The notes under the pieces: model-generated
Seen by the model: the letters and a program-made list of their open reading frames with translations, nothing else
Database searches by the model: none
What the model was told of the DNA's origin: nothing
Program-made: the position numbers and the translations under genes
DNA from: an uncultured Collinsella sp.
GTDB lineage: Bacteria > Actinomycetota > Coriobacteriia > Coriobacteriales > Coriobacteriaceae
Reading direction: 5' to 3'
Length of the DNA stretch: 64,000 nucleotides
NCBI GenBank assembly: GCA_900543845.1
Contig: UQTD01000001.1
Coordinates: 62,001-126,000 of the forward strand
Shown here: positions 54,058-63,373 of the stretch, in pieces
Layout of the letters: each line of letters starts with the position of its first letter
How positions within the stretch are numbered: position 1 is the first letter of the stretch

Positions 54058-55284
54058 TTACGCGGCGCCCGAACGATGCCGCCATATGGATTGTACGATA
54101 CCCACCGTCAGCAACTGAATCATCATCGACGACGAACCAAAACTAATAAACGGCAGCGGAATACCAGTAATCGGCATCATGCCAATGCACATGCCGATGT
54201 TCTCGAAGGTCTGGAACGCCCACATGCCGACGATACCCACGCACGATAGGCGCAAAAACAGTGACTCGCACTTAAAGGCAACGCGGATCGTCGAGAAAAT
54301 CAGCAGCACGTAGAGGCACAGGAGCAAAAAGGAGCCGCAGAAGCCGAACGTCTCGGACAGGAAGGCGAAGACGAAGTCGGTGTGGAACTCGGGTAGAAAG
54401 CCGCCGGCCGACTGCGTCGCGTGGCCCAGGCCCTTACCAAAGAAGCCACCCGAGCCGACGGCGATGAGCGACTGCTGCAGGTTGTAGGCATCATCCGAAT
54501 CGGCTTTGTCGGGGTCGATGAAGACTGTCAGACGGTTCATCTGATACTGCTTGATAAGCACGTCGTGGCCAAGGAGCGAATCAAAGACCGAGTCGAGCGC
54601 CAAGATGAGCGCAATCAAACCAACCAGCAGGGCCAAGGTCGACAGCACCCATTCGCGGCGTGCACCGCTCATGCAGATGACGATGGCACCCGAGACCAGC
54701 ACGACCAGGCCCGAGCCCAGGTCGCCCATGGCGACGACGGCCAAAAACGGGATGGACAGCATACCGCAGAGCTTGACGTAGTCGCGAACGGTATCGATGC
54801 GACCGTTGTATTGCGAGCCAAGCGTGGCCATAAAGAAGATGGTGATGAGCTTGGCAAGCTCAACGGGCTGGAAGGTCAGGCCGATACCGGGAATCTTGAT
54901 CCAACCCGTCATTCCCAAACCGCCCGTGTAGGACAGGCCCGGAATCTTAGGCGAGAAGATCACGATGAGATCGACGACGAGCAGAGCCGTCGAAAAGTTG
55001 GAAATGCCACGCAGGTCGGTGCGCCAAACGAGCACCGCCAGCACCGCGCCAATGCCAATGCCCAGCAGGTGGCGCGAGAACGAGGCATCGGCCTTAAACT
55101 GCGACGCCGACCAAATAATGATGGCGCCATAGGCAACGAGCGCGACGGTAGCCAGCAGCACGCCGATATGTACCTTCTGGCGGAACGTGCCGCGCGAGGC
55201 CGAGAGCTGCTTGTTAACGCGGTCCAGGCTGCTGCGGGAGCCGGTTTTGGTTGAGCGGAACAGGTCCGCCGGCGAAAAGTCCAT
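54058..55284 (-). CDS. rodA: rod-shape determining glycosyltransferase RodA
   Basis: SEDS-family peptidoglycan polymerase for cell elongation, partner of the class B PBP next to it. The 408-residue polytopic protein has SASQFKADASFSRHLLG near residue 60, QPVELAKLITIFFMATLGS near residue 140 and the SEDS signature GIPLPFISFGSSSMM near residue 380. ATG at 55284 follows AGGAGG. RodA rather than FtsW because it lies in the mre cluster. Confidence 0.93.
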   Translation of the reverse strand: MDFSPADLFRSTKTGSRSSLDRVNKQLSASRGTFRQKVHIGVLLATVALVAYGAIIIWSASQFKADASFSRHLLGIGIGAVLAVLVWRTDLRGISNFSTALLVVDLIVIFSPKIPGLSYTGGLGMTGWIKIPGIGLTFQPVELAKLITIFFMATLGSQYNGRIDTVRDYVKLCGMLSIPFLAVVAMGDLGSGLVVLVSGAIVICMSGARREWVLSTLALLVGLIALILALDSVFDSLLGHDVLIKQYQMNRLTVFIDPDKADSDDAYNLQQSLIAVGSGGFFGKGLGHATQSAGGFLPEFHTDFVFAFLSETFGFCGSFLLLCLYVLLIFSTIRVAFKCESLFLRLSCVGIVGMWAFQTFENIGMCIGMMPITGIPLPFISFGSSSMMIQLLTVGIVQSIWRHRSGAA

Positions 55285-55293
55285 CGCAACCTC

Positions 55294-57363
55294 CTATCGA
55301 ACCGAGGAATCGCCCGTGGCCGTCGACGTGTCGGGCTCGTCATAAATCGCACCGAGGACATCGCGCACGACGTGCAACGCGGTATCGGAGCCGCCACCGC
55401 CCTGTTCCAAGATGGTGGCAATCACGTACTTGGGATCATCGGCCGGCGCGTAGGCGCAAAACCACGCGTAATCGTCCTCGCCGCTCTTCTCGCCCGTACC
55501 GGACTTGCCGTAGACCGTAGGGGTCAGGGAGTTAAAGTGCGCGGCGGTCGAAGTCGACGCGGAGTAAATCACATCGTGCATGCCGTTGCGAACAAGAGCC
55601 AAATCCGAATCGCTGTTGATCTTGGCCTCCAGGCGCTTCTTCTTGCCCTTGCCGTTGTACTTGTAGGCGTCACCGTCGCCATCGCGCGATACCGCCGACA
55701 AAAACACATGCGGCACATACTGTTTGCCGCCGTTGGCAATGCCCATATAGGCGCAGGCCATCTGCAGCGGTGTCACCAGAATGTCGCCCTGGCCGATGGC
55801 GATGTTCGTCATATCGCCGGCATTCCACTTGCGGTCCTCGGCCGAGGCGTCGGTAAAGTACGACTCTTTCCACTCGGCGTCGGGAATGCGTCCCGCGCCC
55901 TCGCTCGGCAGATCGATACCGCAGGTCTTGCCCAGGCCCCAGCGACGAAAGACCTCTTGCAGGCCCTCGGGATGCTGGTCGTTGTAGAAAAACGCCTTGC
56001 CCATATCGTAGAAAACGGGGTCGCAAGAGTTGGCGATACCGGACTGCAGCGTCATCGTGCCGTGGCCGGAGTGCAGCCAGCAGTATTTTCCCCAAGATTT
56101 GCCCAAGCCGGTCCAATATCCCGTGCAGTTGGTCGTCTGACTCGACGAGTACGTTCCAAACTCAAGGCCCGCCAAGGCCGAGAGCGGCTTAATGGTCGAA
56201 GCCGACATGTACTGGCCGCTAATGGCGCGGTTGAGCAGCGGATGCGAACCCTCGTCATCGTTGAGCTCGGTCCAAACATCGTTGGAGACGCCGCCGATAA
56301 ACACCGAAGGATCGAACTTGGGCTCGCTGGCCATGCCCAGAATCTCGCCGTTATTGGGGTCGAGGCACACCACGGCACCGTTGCCGGCGTCGCTGTGGCC
56401 TGTGGTCTTAGCGAGCTCAATGGCACTTGCAAGCGCCGTCTCGCAGGCTTGCTGAATCTTGAGGTCGAGCGTGAGCTTAATGTCGGAACCGGCCTTCGCG
56501 GGCACGGCGCCGGCCTGACCGGTCACATTGCCCGAGGCATCGACCTTCACCGTCTGCTCGCCGCGAATACCCTGCAGCAAGTTTTCGTAGTAGCTCTCGA
56601 CGCCCGCCTGGCCCACGATATCGCCCGACTGGTACGTAATCTGACCGGCGGCGCTATCGTTATCGCCCGAAGCCTTCTTGTTCTGAGCCTCGAGCTGCTC
56701 GGAGGTAATGGTGCCGGTATAGCCCAAAATGTGACAAGCCGTCTCGCCGTACGGGTACTGGCGCTCGGTACGCTCGGCAATCTTCACGCCCGGGAACTCG
56801 CCGGCATGCTCCTTGATATAGGCAACCGTGGAGCGGCGCACGTCCGTCGCGATGGTATGTAGGCTCTGGGCGCCCTCGGAATTGTCCTGGATGTTGCGCA
56901 GAACCGCGACGTAGGGCATGCCGAGCACATTCGCGAGGTGATGCACCAGCACGGTGTCATCGGCCAGATCGCGATAGGCGACGACGGCAAGTGAGGGACG
57001 GTTTTGCACAAGCGCCACACCATTGCGATCAAGGATTCGCCCGCGCACAGCCGGCGTGGTGACAGTGCGCGTCTGGTTGCTCTTGGCCTGCTTGTCGTAG
57101 TAGCCCGACGAGACCATCTGCATGCCCCACAGCTTAACGGCGAGCGCGGCAAACATCGCGCCCACGCCGGCGGTGAGGATGGAGAAGCGACCCTTGAAGG
57201 CGGTCGCGGCGGTATTGCCCTCGCCCTCGGTGGCACGCGGGGCCGTTCCATGCTGTGTGTCGTAGGTAAAACGGGAATCGCCGCGGCGCATGATGACCAG
57301 CGCGACAACAATGGCCACGACCAGCACGATACCGGCGATGATAACCGTCATCTGGGAAGACAT
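55294..57363 (-). CDS. mrdA: penicillin-binding protein 2 (elongation transpeptidase)
   Basis: Class B PBP that crosslinks peptidoglycan with RodA. The 689-residue protein has a dimerisation domain (RGRILDRNGVALVQNRPSL) and a transpeptidase domain with the active Ser in SASTIKPL near residue 392, SCD as the second motif (IANSCDPVFYDMG) and KSGTGE as the third. Unusually there are two hydrophobic segments at the N-terminus, one at residues 6-25 and a second at about 60-80, where one anchor is normal. ATG at 57363 follows GGGGAGG at seven bases. Confidence 0.92.
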   Translation of the reverse strand: MSSQMTVIIAGIVLVVAIVVALVIMRRGDSRFTYDTQHGTAPRATEGEGNTAATAFKGRFSILTAGVGAMFAALAVKLWGMQMVSSGYYDKQAKSNQTRTVTTPAVRGRILDRNGVALVQNRPSLAVVAYRDLADDTVLVHHLANVLGMPYVAVLRNIQDNSEGAQSLHTIATDVRRSTVAYIKEHAGEFPGVKIAERTERQYPYGETACHILGYTGTITSEQLEAQNKKASGDNDSAAGQITYQSGDIVGQAGVESYYENLLQGIRGEQTVKVDASGNVTGQAGAVPAKAGSDIKLTLDLKIQQACETALASAIELAKTTGHSDAGNGAVVCLDPNNGEILGMASEPKFDPSVFIGGVSNDVWTELNDDEGSHPLLNRAISGQYMSASTIKPLSALAGLEFGTYSSSQTTNCTGYWTGLGKSWGKYCWLHSGHGTMTLQSGIANSCDPVFYDMGKAFFYNDQHPEGLQEVFRRWGLGKTCGIDLPSEGAGRIPDAEWKESYFTDASAEDRKWNAGDMTNIAIGQGDILVTPLQMACAYMGIANGGKQYVPHVFLSAVSRDGDGDAYKYNGKGKKKRLEAKINSDSDLALVRNGMHDVIYSASTSTAAHFNSLTPTVYGKSGTGEKSGEDDYAWFCAYAPADDPKYVIATILEQGGGGSDTALHVVRDVLGAIYDEPDTSTATGDSSVR

Positions 57364-57376
57364 CTATGAGCCTCCC

Positions 57377-57943
57377 CTATTTGAGTTTGCGGGTCTTGGG
57401 CTTAAAGCGCATGCCCGTCTGATGACCACCGCGTGCGGAGAATCCGTAACCAGACTGCGGCACGACACCGGACATCAAAAACGGAATGGCAACCAGACCC
57501 GTCAGGATCGAAGACGGCAGGGCGTGTCCAAAAACAGCCACCACAAAGCTCGTCTCCAGACCCATAAACAGCAAGATGATGCTGTAGACCACGTTGATGG
57601 CAAGCGCGAAGGCGCCCACGGTAATACCGCGCGCGCTCGGGGAGCCGCTCGTCTGACCGGCAGCGCTGTGCACCAGGGCAAAACTGCCCACCGTCAACAG
57701 CAGCGACATAACGCCCACCGGAACGGCGGCGGAAAGATCATAGAACAGGCCGCTGCAAAAACCGCAGAGGACAGCCCGCGTGGGATCGCCCGAGAACACG
57801 CTCAGGCATACCAGGATAATCATAAAGTTGACGCGACCGCCCGCAATGGAGATCTGCGGCGCCAGGCCCGCCTGCAGCAGCACGCACGCAATGGCGGCGA
57901 TTGCAAACGTGCGGGAGCTCGCCCCCTGCTCGTGTAGATCCAT
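57377..57943 (-). CDS. mreD: rod-shape determining protein MreD
   Basis: A 188-residue integral membrane protein with five or six helices, in the conserved slot between mreC and PBP2. Family features are FMIILVCLSVFSGDPTRAVL and GFCSGLFYDLSAAVPVGVMS. The ATG at 57943 lies seven bases after GGGGG; an ATG two codons earlier is too close to it. Ends in a basic tail. Low primary conservation, so the call leans on position and topology. Confidence 0.85.
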   Translation of the reverse strand: MDLHEQGASSRTFAIAAIACVLLQAGLAPQISIAGGRVNFMIILVCLSVFSGDPTRAVLCGFCSGLFYDLSAAVPVGVMSLLLTVGSFALVHSAAGQTSGSPSARGITVGAFALAINVVYSIILLFMGLETSFVVAVFGHALPSSILTGLVAIPFLMSGVVPQSGYGFSARGGHQTGMRFKPKTRKLK

Positions 57944-57954
57944 GGACATGCCCC

Positions 57955-58953
57955 CTATTCACTCGAGCCGGAATCGGTCGTCTCGGACGTGTCGGAACTG
58001 TCATCCGAGCTCTCGTCCTTCGTCTTGGTCGCAGCATCGCGCGACGTTCCCTGCGGCGTACTGTTGGCCGTGCTCACGTCCTCGTCCGAGGCCGACTGCT
58101 CGTCGGTCAGCGAGGTAATGACGAGCACTTCCTCGTTGTTCTCGGCCGTGGTCTGAGCGCGCACCACGATGGTGTAATATACATCGTTGGCCGACTTCTC
58201 CACCGAGGAAACAGTGCCGAGCGGCAGGCCCTTGGGGAACACGCCGCCAATGCCGGAGGTCACGATGATGTCGCCGACTTTGACGTCGGAGTCAACACTC
58301 ACGTACTCAAGGCGCAGGGTGCCATCGGGCTGGCCCTGCAGCATACCCTGGGCGCGCGTGTCCTGCACCATAGCCGACACGCCCGAGTTCTCGTCGCCAA
58401 TCAAGCGCACGGTAGAGGTCTTGACCGATACCTCGATAATCTGGCCGATAACACCGGCAGAACTCGTCACGGGCATGTTGATGGTAAGACCGTCGGCAGA
58501 GCCCTTGTCGATGGTAACGGTCGAGGTCCAGGCATCGCCCGACGCACCGACGATGCGAGCAGCGGTCGACTTAAGGTTGTAGGTCGATTGGAGCCCAACC
58601 AGGCCCTCCAGGCGCTCGGCAGTCTTTTGAGCCTCGGAAAGCTCGGCGACCTTAGAGGTCAGCACCTCGTTTTGCTTCTTGAGGTCATCGAGCGACTCCT
58701 GCGAAGCCGTGAGGTTGGAGAACACGTTGCCGATCGCGTTGAAGGGAGCCGCCACGGCCGACCCCAAAAAACGCACCGGCGAGGTAATCGTCGTCACACC
58801 CGAGCGCACGGCATGAATCGGCCCGGCCTCGCCCTCACGGATATAAAACGTGAGCAGCAGCACCGAAATCAGGCTGAAAACAATCAACGGGCGCATACCC
58901 GTTGATTGTCGCTTGGTATTCAGATTTGGAGAGAAACCCGAAGATCGTGCCAA
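57955..58953 (-). CDS. mreC: rod-shape determining protein MreC
   Basis: A 332-residue protein with one N-terminal membrane helix (RPLIVFSLISVLLLTFYI), a coiled coil (SQESLDDLKKQNEVLTSKVA near residue 85), and the extracytoplasmic MreC beta domain (DKGSADGLTINMPVTSSAGV; SGIGGVFPKGLPLGTV). The last 60 residues are a disordered Ser/Thr/Asp-rich tail. TTG at 58953 follows AAGGTGG at seven bases. Confidence 0.93.
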   Translation of the reverse strand: MARSSGFSPNLNTKRQSTGMRPLIVFSLISVLLLTFYIREGEAGPIHAVRSGVTTITSPVRFLGSAVAAPFNAIGNVFSNLTASQESLDDLKKQNEVLTSKVAELSEAQKTAERLEGLVGLQSTYNLKSTAARIVGASGDAWTSTVTIDKGSADGLTINMPVTSSAGVIGQIIEVSVKTSTVRLIGDENSGVSAMVQDTRAQGMLQGQPDGTLRLEYVSVDSDVKVGDIIVTSGIGGVFPKGLPLGTVSSVEKSANDVYYTIVVRAQTTAENNEEVLVITSLTDEQSASDEDVSTANSTPQGTSRDAATKTKDESSDDSSDTSETTDSGSSE

Positions 58954-58974
58954 ATGGAATCCACCTTTTGGAAA

Positions 58975-60018
58975 TTAAGCATTGGTTTGGACGAAGCCAC
59001 CGTCAAAGGCGTTGGCCTCGAGCACGCGGGCGCAGCCGTTTACGACGTTATCGAGCGCCGTGGGGCTGACGTTGACCGAAACGCCGGTCTCGTCGCGCAG
59101 GCGCACGTCGAGGCCGCGCAACAGCGCGCCGCCGCCGGTCAGCAGAATGCCGTAGTACATAAGGTCCGAGGCAAGATCGGGCGGCGTGGCGTCCAAAGCG
59201 TCCTTAACGGCCTTGGCCATCTCATCGAGCGGCTTGTTAAGCGCGCGACGAATCTCCTCGCTCTCGATACGCACGGTCTTGGGCAGGCCCGTGATAACGT
59301 CGCGGCCGTTGACTTCGACGTCGAGCTCATCCTTGAGCGGCACGGCGGAGCCGACCTTGATCTTGATGTCCTCGGCCGTGCGCTCGCCGATAGCCAGGTT
59401 GTAGGCATCGCGAACATGGGTGAGGATAGCCTGGTCGAACTCGTCGCCGGCAATGCGGATGGACTGCGACACGACAATACCGCCCATAGCGATAACGGCG
59501 ACCTCGGTGGTGCCGCCGCCGATATCGATGACCATGGAGCCCGTGGGCTCCTCGACGGGCAGGTCGGCGCCGATGGCAGCCGCCATGGGCTCCTCGATCA
59601 GATAGGCCTGGCGAGCGCCAGCCTGGATCGTGGCCTCAAAGACGGCGCGCTTCTCGACTGACGTGACGCCGGAGGGAACGCACACGACGACGCGCGGACG
59701 CGGAGTCCACGGATAGCGCTTCTCGGAAGCCTTGTCGATAAAGTAGCGAAGCATGGCCTCGGTGACATCGAAGTCGGCGATGACGCCGTCCTTAAGAGGA
59801 CGAACGGCCACGATGTTGCCGGGCGTACGGCCGAGCATACGCTTGGCCTCGATGCCGACTGCCAGGATGCGCTCGTCGTTCTTGTCGATAGCGACAACGG
59901 AGGGCTCGCGGATGACGATGCCCTTGCCGCGCACGGAGACGAGCGTATTGGCGGTGCCGAGGTCGATGGCGAGATCGCCCGCATAGCTACCGAAGAACAT
60001 ATCCATCAAAGAAAACAA
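58975..60018 (-). CDS. mreB: actin-like cell-shape protein MreB
   Basis: A 347-residue actin homologue organising elongation. ATP-binding motifs: AIDLGTANTLVSVRG near residue 17, VIDIGGGTTEVAVIAMGG near residue 160, LTGGGALLRGLD near residue 295. An N-terminal membrane-binding stretch MFSLMDMFF is present. TTG at 60018 follows AGGAG at five bases; ATG codons a few residues later are further than optimal. Heads mreB-mreC-mreD-mrdA-rodA. Confidence 0.95.
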   Translation of the reverse strand: MFSLMDMFFGSYAGDLAIDLGTANTLVSVRGKGIVIREPSVVAIDKNDERILAVGIEAKRMLGRTPGNIVAVRPLKDGVIADFDVTEAMLRYFIDKASEKRYPWTPRPRVVVCVPSGVTSVEKRAVFEATIQAGARQAYLIEEPMAAAIGADLPVEEPTGSMVIDIGGGTTEVAVIAMGGIVVSQSIRIAGDEFDQAILTHVRDAYNLAIGERTAEDIKIKVGSAVPLKDELDVEVNGRDVITGLPKTVRIESEEIRRALNKPLDEMAKAVKDALDATPPDLASDLMYYGILLTGGGALLRGLDVRLRDETGVSVNVSPTALDNVVNGCARVLEANAFDGGFVQTNA

Positions 60019-60078
60019 CGCAACTCCTGATGTGTTGGATGATTGCTGGAAAACTACTAGCCCATCATACTAGCGCAA

Positions 60079-60111
60079 GCCCGGCACCTCACTTGCGGTG
60101 AAGCACCGGGC
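60079..60111 (-). terminator. hairpin between the TPR gene and mreB
   Basis: GCCCGG pairs with CCGGGC and TTCAC/GTGAG extends the stem inside. No T-run follows. It may mark the 3' end of the TPR transcript; the sequence after it holds TAGTATGAT, a possible mreB -10. Confidence 0.4.
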
Positions 60112-60133
60112 AGAGCCAAATCTCATAAGGTCA

Positions 60134-61429
60134 CTACTGGTTGTCAGCGGCCGAAAAATCGATGTCGAAGGAGGAGACGGCCCAACCGATATGGTTGTCG
60201 GAGCGCACGAACTTAACGGTGTACTCCTGCTCGCCGCCCTTGGACAGCGAAGCCTTCACCTTGGCGGTGGTCTCGGTCATGGACTGATCCATACCCTCGA
60301 TGGAGACGGTGGCGCCCTGCGGGATCGAGGAGATGATCATCGCCTTGGCGTCCTCGGACAGGCTCGAGGCCAGGCAGGACTCGGCCTTGGCGGTATCGCC
60401 GTCGCCGGCAGCCTGGAACAGGTCGGTGATGACGGACTCCTGCGAGGGGTAGCCCATGCCGCGCGTATAAGCATAGCCAAGACCGCCGGCAGCGATCACG
60501 ATGAGCAGAAGCAGTACCAGGAAGATCTTGAGACCCGTGTGGCGGTGGCGACGACGAACCTTGGCCTGCTTGCGGTCCTGCTGGACCATCTCGGACTCGG
60601 ACAGCGTAAAGAAGCCGGTGTCAGAGGGGTCGGGCATAAACTGACCGGTCGCGCCCGTGGGATCGAGCGGGTCGACAGCGGGAGCGTCCATCGCGGGAGC
60701 CGGGGCCGTGGACATGGCCGTCTGGGCCGAAAGCGCGGCGAGCGAATCGTGAACGCGGGCAAGCTCGTCGGCCTGCTCGGGCGTGAGCTGATAGATACCG
60801 TCAGCGGTAGCGGCGTTAAAGGCATCGAGCGCATCGGAGGGACGGCCGGCGGCGGAAAGCGCTTGGCCCATCCCGGCGTTGAGGGCGCGCGTATCGTCGC
60901 GCGGGCCGGCAAAGTCGATAGCCGTGCGGTATGTCTCAACGGCGTCCGCGGGGCGGCCGAGCTTGATGAAGCAGCGGCCCAGATCGCCGAGGGCGGCGGC
61001 AGGAGCCGGGTTGGCGCCGTCGATGGCAGCCTGACGGAAGGCGGTACCGGCGTTGGCATAGTCGCCCGACTGGAACAGCGCGTTGCCCAGACCCAGGTAA
61101 GCCTTAAAAGGCGTGGCGTAGGAAGCGTCCTGGGTAGCTGCAGAGAACGCCTGGGCAGCCGTGGTGTAGTCGCCCACCGCGGCGAGTGCCTTGCCGCGGT
61201 TGGTGAGCAGAGCGCCGCGCTTGCCATAGGCGCCGTCGTTGAGGGCGGCGGCGTAGGCCTCGGCGGCCTCGGCGTACATGCCCAGATGCATCAGGGCGTT
61301 GCCGCGCAGGTGGTCGGCCTCACCCATGATCTCGTTGGGAGTCTTTGCCGCGCCAAGCATCTGGGCGGCAGCGGAAAAATCACCCGCGCGATAAGCGGCG
61401 CGGCCCTGTTGGATCAGCTGGCTATTCAA
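60134..61429 (-). CDS. TPR-repeat protein with one membrane helix
   Basis: A 431-residue protein of unknown function. Residues 1-215 hold about six tetratricopeptide-like units (GRAAYRAGDFSAAAQML; GNALFQSGDYANAGTAFRQA; ALSAAGRPSDALDAFNAA). A linker rich in Pro, Ala and Asp and then a basic stop (KVRRRHRHTG) lead to one membrane helix (LKIFLVLLLLIVIAAGGLGY near residue 305). An extracytoplasmic domain of about 110 residues follows. This orientation puts the TPR part in the cytoplasm. TTG at 61429 follows AAAGGGG. Next to a cyclophilin and a zinc-ribbon membrane protein of similar architecture. Confidence 0.72.
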   Translation of the reverse strand: MNSQLIQQGRAAYRAGDFSAAAQMLGAAKTPNEIMGEADHLRGNALMHLGMYAEAAEAYAAALNDGAYGKRGALLTNRGKALAAVGDYTTAAQAFSAATQDASYATPFKAYLGLGNALFQSGDYANAGTAFRQAAIDGANPAPAAALGDLGRCFIKLGRPADAVETYRTAIDFAGPRDDTRALNAGMGQALSAAGRPSDALDAFNAATADGIYQLTPEQADELARVHDSLAALSAQTAMSTAPAPAMDAPAVDPLDPTGATGQFMPDPSDTGFFTLSESEMVQQDRKQAKVRRRHRHTGLKIFLVLLLLIVIAAGGLGYAYTRGMGYPSQESVITDLFQAAGDGDTAKAESCLASSLSEDAKAMIISSIPQGATVSIEGMDQSMTETTAKVKASLSKGGEQEYTVKFVRSDNHIGWAVSSFDIDFSAADNQ

Positions 61430-61440
61430 GGAAGTCCCCT

Positions 61441-61983
61441 TTACTCGTGAACGATCTCGACATGAACGATCTCGTCGCCGGCGCGCAGCTGCGAGATGAC
61501 GTCGAGGCCCTCGACCGTGGTGCCAAAGACGGTATAGCCGGAGTCGAGGTTGTGCTGGGCACCCAGGCAGAAGTAGAACTGCGAGCCCGCGGAATCGGGA
61601 TCCATGGAGCGAGCCATGGCAAGCGCGCCGTCAACGTGGCTGTTGCGCGGATTGGTGGCAAACTCGCCCTTGATGCAGTAGCCGGGGCCGCCGGTGCCGG
61701 GCATGCCGTCGGGGCCCTCAAGGCCGGCAGCGACGTCGGCGCCGGACATATCGCGGGTATTGGGGTCGCCGCCCTGGATCACAAAGCCGGGCACATAGCG
61801 ATGGAACTTAAGGCCGTCATAGAAGCCCATCGTGGAAAGCTCGCAGAAGTTCGCCACATGGATGGGGGCGCCCTCACCGTCAAACTTGACCTTGATGGTG
61901 CCCTTCGACGTCTCGATCACCGCGCACTCGTCACCGACGAGCTGGTACTCGGGCGTATAGAGCTCTTTCTTAAAACCAAACAT
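61441..61983 (-). CDS. cyclophilin-type peptidyl-prolyl cis-trans isomerase
   Basis: A 180-residue cytoplasmic cyclophilin. Active-site residues are in FHRYVPGFVIQGGDPNTRD near residue 63, AMARSMDPDSAGSQFYFCLG near residue 121 and YTVFGTTVEGLDVI. ATG at 61983 follows AAGGA at six bases, giving MFGFKKELYTP; a longer frame upstream has no family similarity. No signal peptide. Confidence 0.92.
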   Translation of the reverse strand: MFGFKKELYTPEYQLVGDECAVIETSKGTIKVKFDGEGAPIHVANFCELSTMGFYDGLKFHRYVPGFVIQGGDPNTRDMSGADVAAGLEGPDGMPGTGGPGYCIKGEFATNPRNSHVDGALAMARSMDPDSAGSQFYFCLGAQHNLDSGYTVFGTTVEGLDVISQLRAGDEIVHVEIVHE

Positions 61984-62088
61984 GTGGTTCCTTCCTCGTG
62001 CGTTTAAAGCATATTTGTACGAATTGTAGCAATAAGCACGGGCTTCCATCAATTGCGCACGCAGGTTATACCGCCGGAGGGCAACAAA

Positions 62089-63243
62089 TTACGAACGCTG
62101 CTGCGGCCTCCAGGCGCTCACGTTGGCGTCGTACTGGTTAAGCGCGCTGTTGCCACCTTGTGCGATGGGCGCCAAGATCTCACTCTGACGGGCGCTCAGC
62201 GACTCGCCGTCGGGAATGGACAGCGAGATATCCCAGCTCTGGCAGATCACGTCGACACGCTCGTACATCCACTGGGCAAGCTGCTTTAGATGATCGATGT
62301 CCTCAGCATAGACTGTGTCGTCCTGAACCTTGAGGTTGTTGAGCTCATCTTGAGTCTTTTTAATCTGATCGCGCAGGGCATAGGCGCTCTGTGACAGCTC
62401 CTGGCGGGTGGAGAGCGGTGTACGCAGATAGCCATTATTAAACGAATCGATGACCTCGCCGATCTGGTCATCGTCGCTGTACGACACGATGGTCTGGTAC
62501 AGGCCGTCGAGCCTGGTGTAGAGCTGGTCGTCGGTTAAGACGGTCTCCTCCTGAACGACCTCGGACGCATCCTCTTGCTTGGGCTCTTTCTCGGTGGCCT
62601 CGCCCTTTTGGCGCGACGGGAAGGTGGTCTTGGCGGCCTGGCCAAACTGGTCGTAGAAGCCGGGCATGACGCCCATGGGATCGGCAGTCACAAACCAATA
62701 GGCACCACCGCACACGGCGGCGAGCACCGCGATGACGATGAGCGGTTTGGGGATATGGCGCTTGTGCTTGTGATAGGCATCCTCGTCGGGATGGACCTTG
62801 CGCTTGGGCTTTTGCTTTTTAGGCTGGGCATCATCGCGCAGGGACACCGGCGTAGGGATATCGACCTTGGGGATGCCAAAGTCCTTATCGAAGGCAGGCA
62901 GCACGCAGGTCTCGTTGGGGTCGGCTGCGTCGGAGAGCACCGCCGCGGCAGATGCCGGCGCGTGGGGCACCTCGGTATCGATCTGCTCCTGCGTCAGACG
63001 CGGAAAGCCGGCCGTGCGGCCTGCGGCCAGGTCGGATGCGGCCGCGTCCTCGGAAAGAATGCCTGGCGCGGGGCGACCGCACTTGGGACAGGTACGGTCA
63101 TGCGGGGACAGACGGGCGCCGCAGCCGTCGCAGAACACGAACTCGGTATGCTCGGGGCCATCGCCCGGACCAACGTATGCGTTGCAATAGGGGCAGAACG
63201 AGGCGCCGTCCTCGATGGTCTTTAGGCAATGCGGGCAGATCAC
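62089..63243 (-). CDS. double zinc-ribbon protein with one membrane helix
   Basis: A 384-residue protein of unknown function. Two zinc ribbons are at the N-terminus: CPHCLKT...CPYC (residues 3-20) and CDGCGARL...CPKCG (about 38-58). An acidic and Ala-rich linker and a Lys-rich stretch lead to one membrane helix (PLIVIAVLAAVCGGAYWFV near residue 178). The C-terminal 180 residues are extracytoplasmic and helical (TRQELSQSAYALRDQIKKTQ). GTG at 63243 has AGAGG five bases upstream and starts right at the first ribbon; an upstream TTG lacks a ribosome site. Overall layout resembles zinc-ribbon sensors of Gram-positive bacteria. Confidence 0.72.
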   Translation of the reverse strand: MICPHCLKTIEDGASFCPYCNAYVGPGDGPEHTEFVFCDGCGARLSPHDRTCPKCGRPAPGILSEDAAASDLAAGRTAGFPRLTQEQIDTEVPHAPASAAAVLSDAADPNETCVLPAFDKDFGIPKVDIPTPVSLRDDAQPKKQKPKRKVHPDEDAYHKHKRHIPKPLIVIAVLAAVCGGAYWFVTADPMGVMPGFYDQFGQAAKTTFPSRQKGEATEKEPKQEDASEVVQEETVLTDDQLYTRLDGLYQTIVSYSDDDQIGEVIDSFNNGYLRTPLSTRQELSQSAYALRDQIKKTQDELNNLKVQDDTVYAEDIDHLKQLAQWMYERVDVICQSWDISLSIPDGESLSARQSEILAPIAQGGNSALNQYDANVSAWRPQQRS

Positions 63244-63373
63244 GGCATCCTCTTTCCGAAGCAATTCAAACAATTGAGGTTAGAGCATAACATCGCTTCG
63301 CTCCCTCAAGCGCAAGGCACCAATTCAACATCGCAGGGCAGTCTTTTAGGCGATGATTTTTCTGGGACGGGGA

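Noticed and set aside
60098..61450. Plus-strand open frame of 450 codons opposite the TPR gene
   Set aside because: Its repeats are complements of the TPR units; the minus-strand frame has a start signal and a membrane helix in a sensible place.
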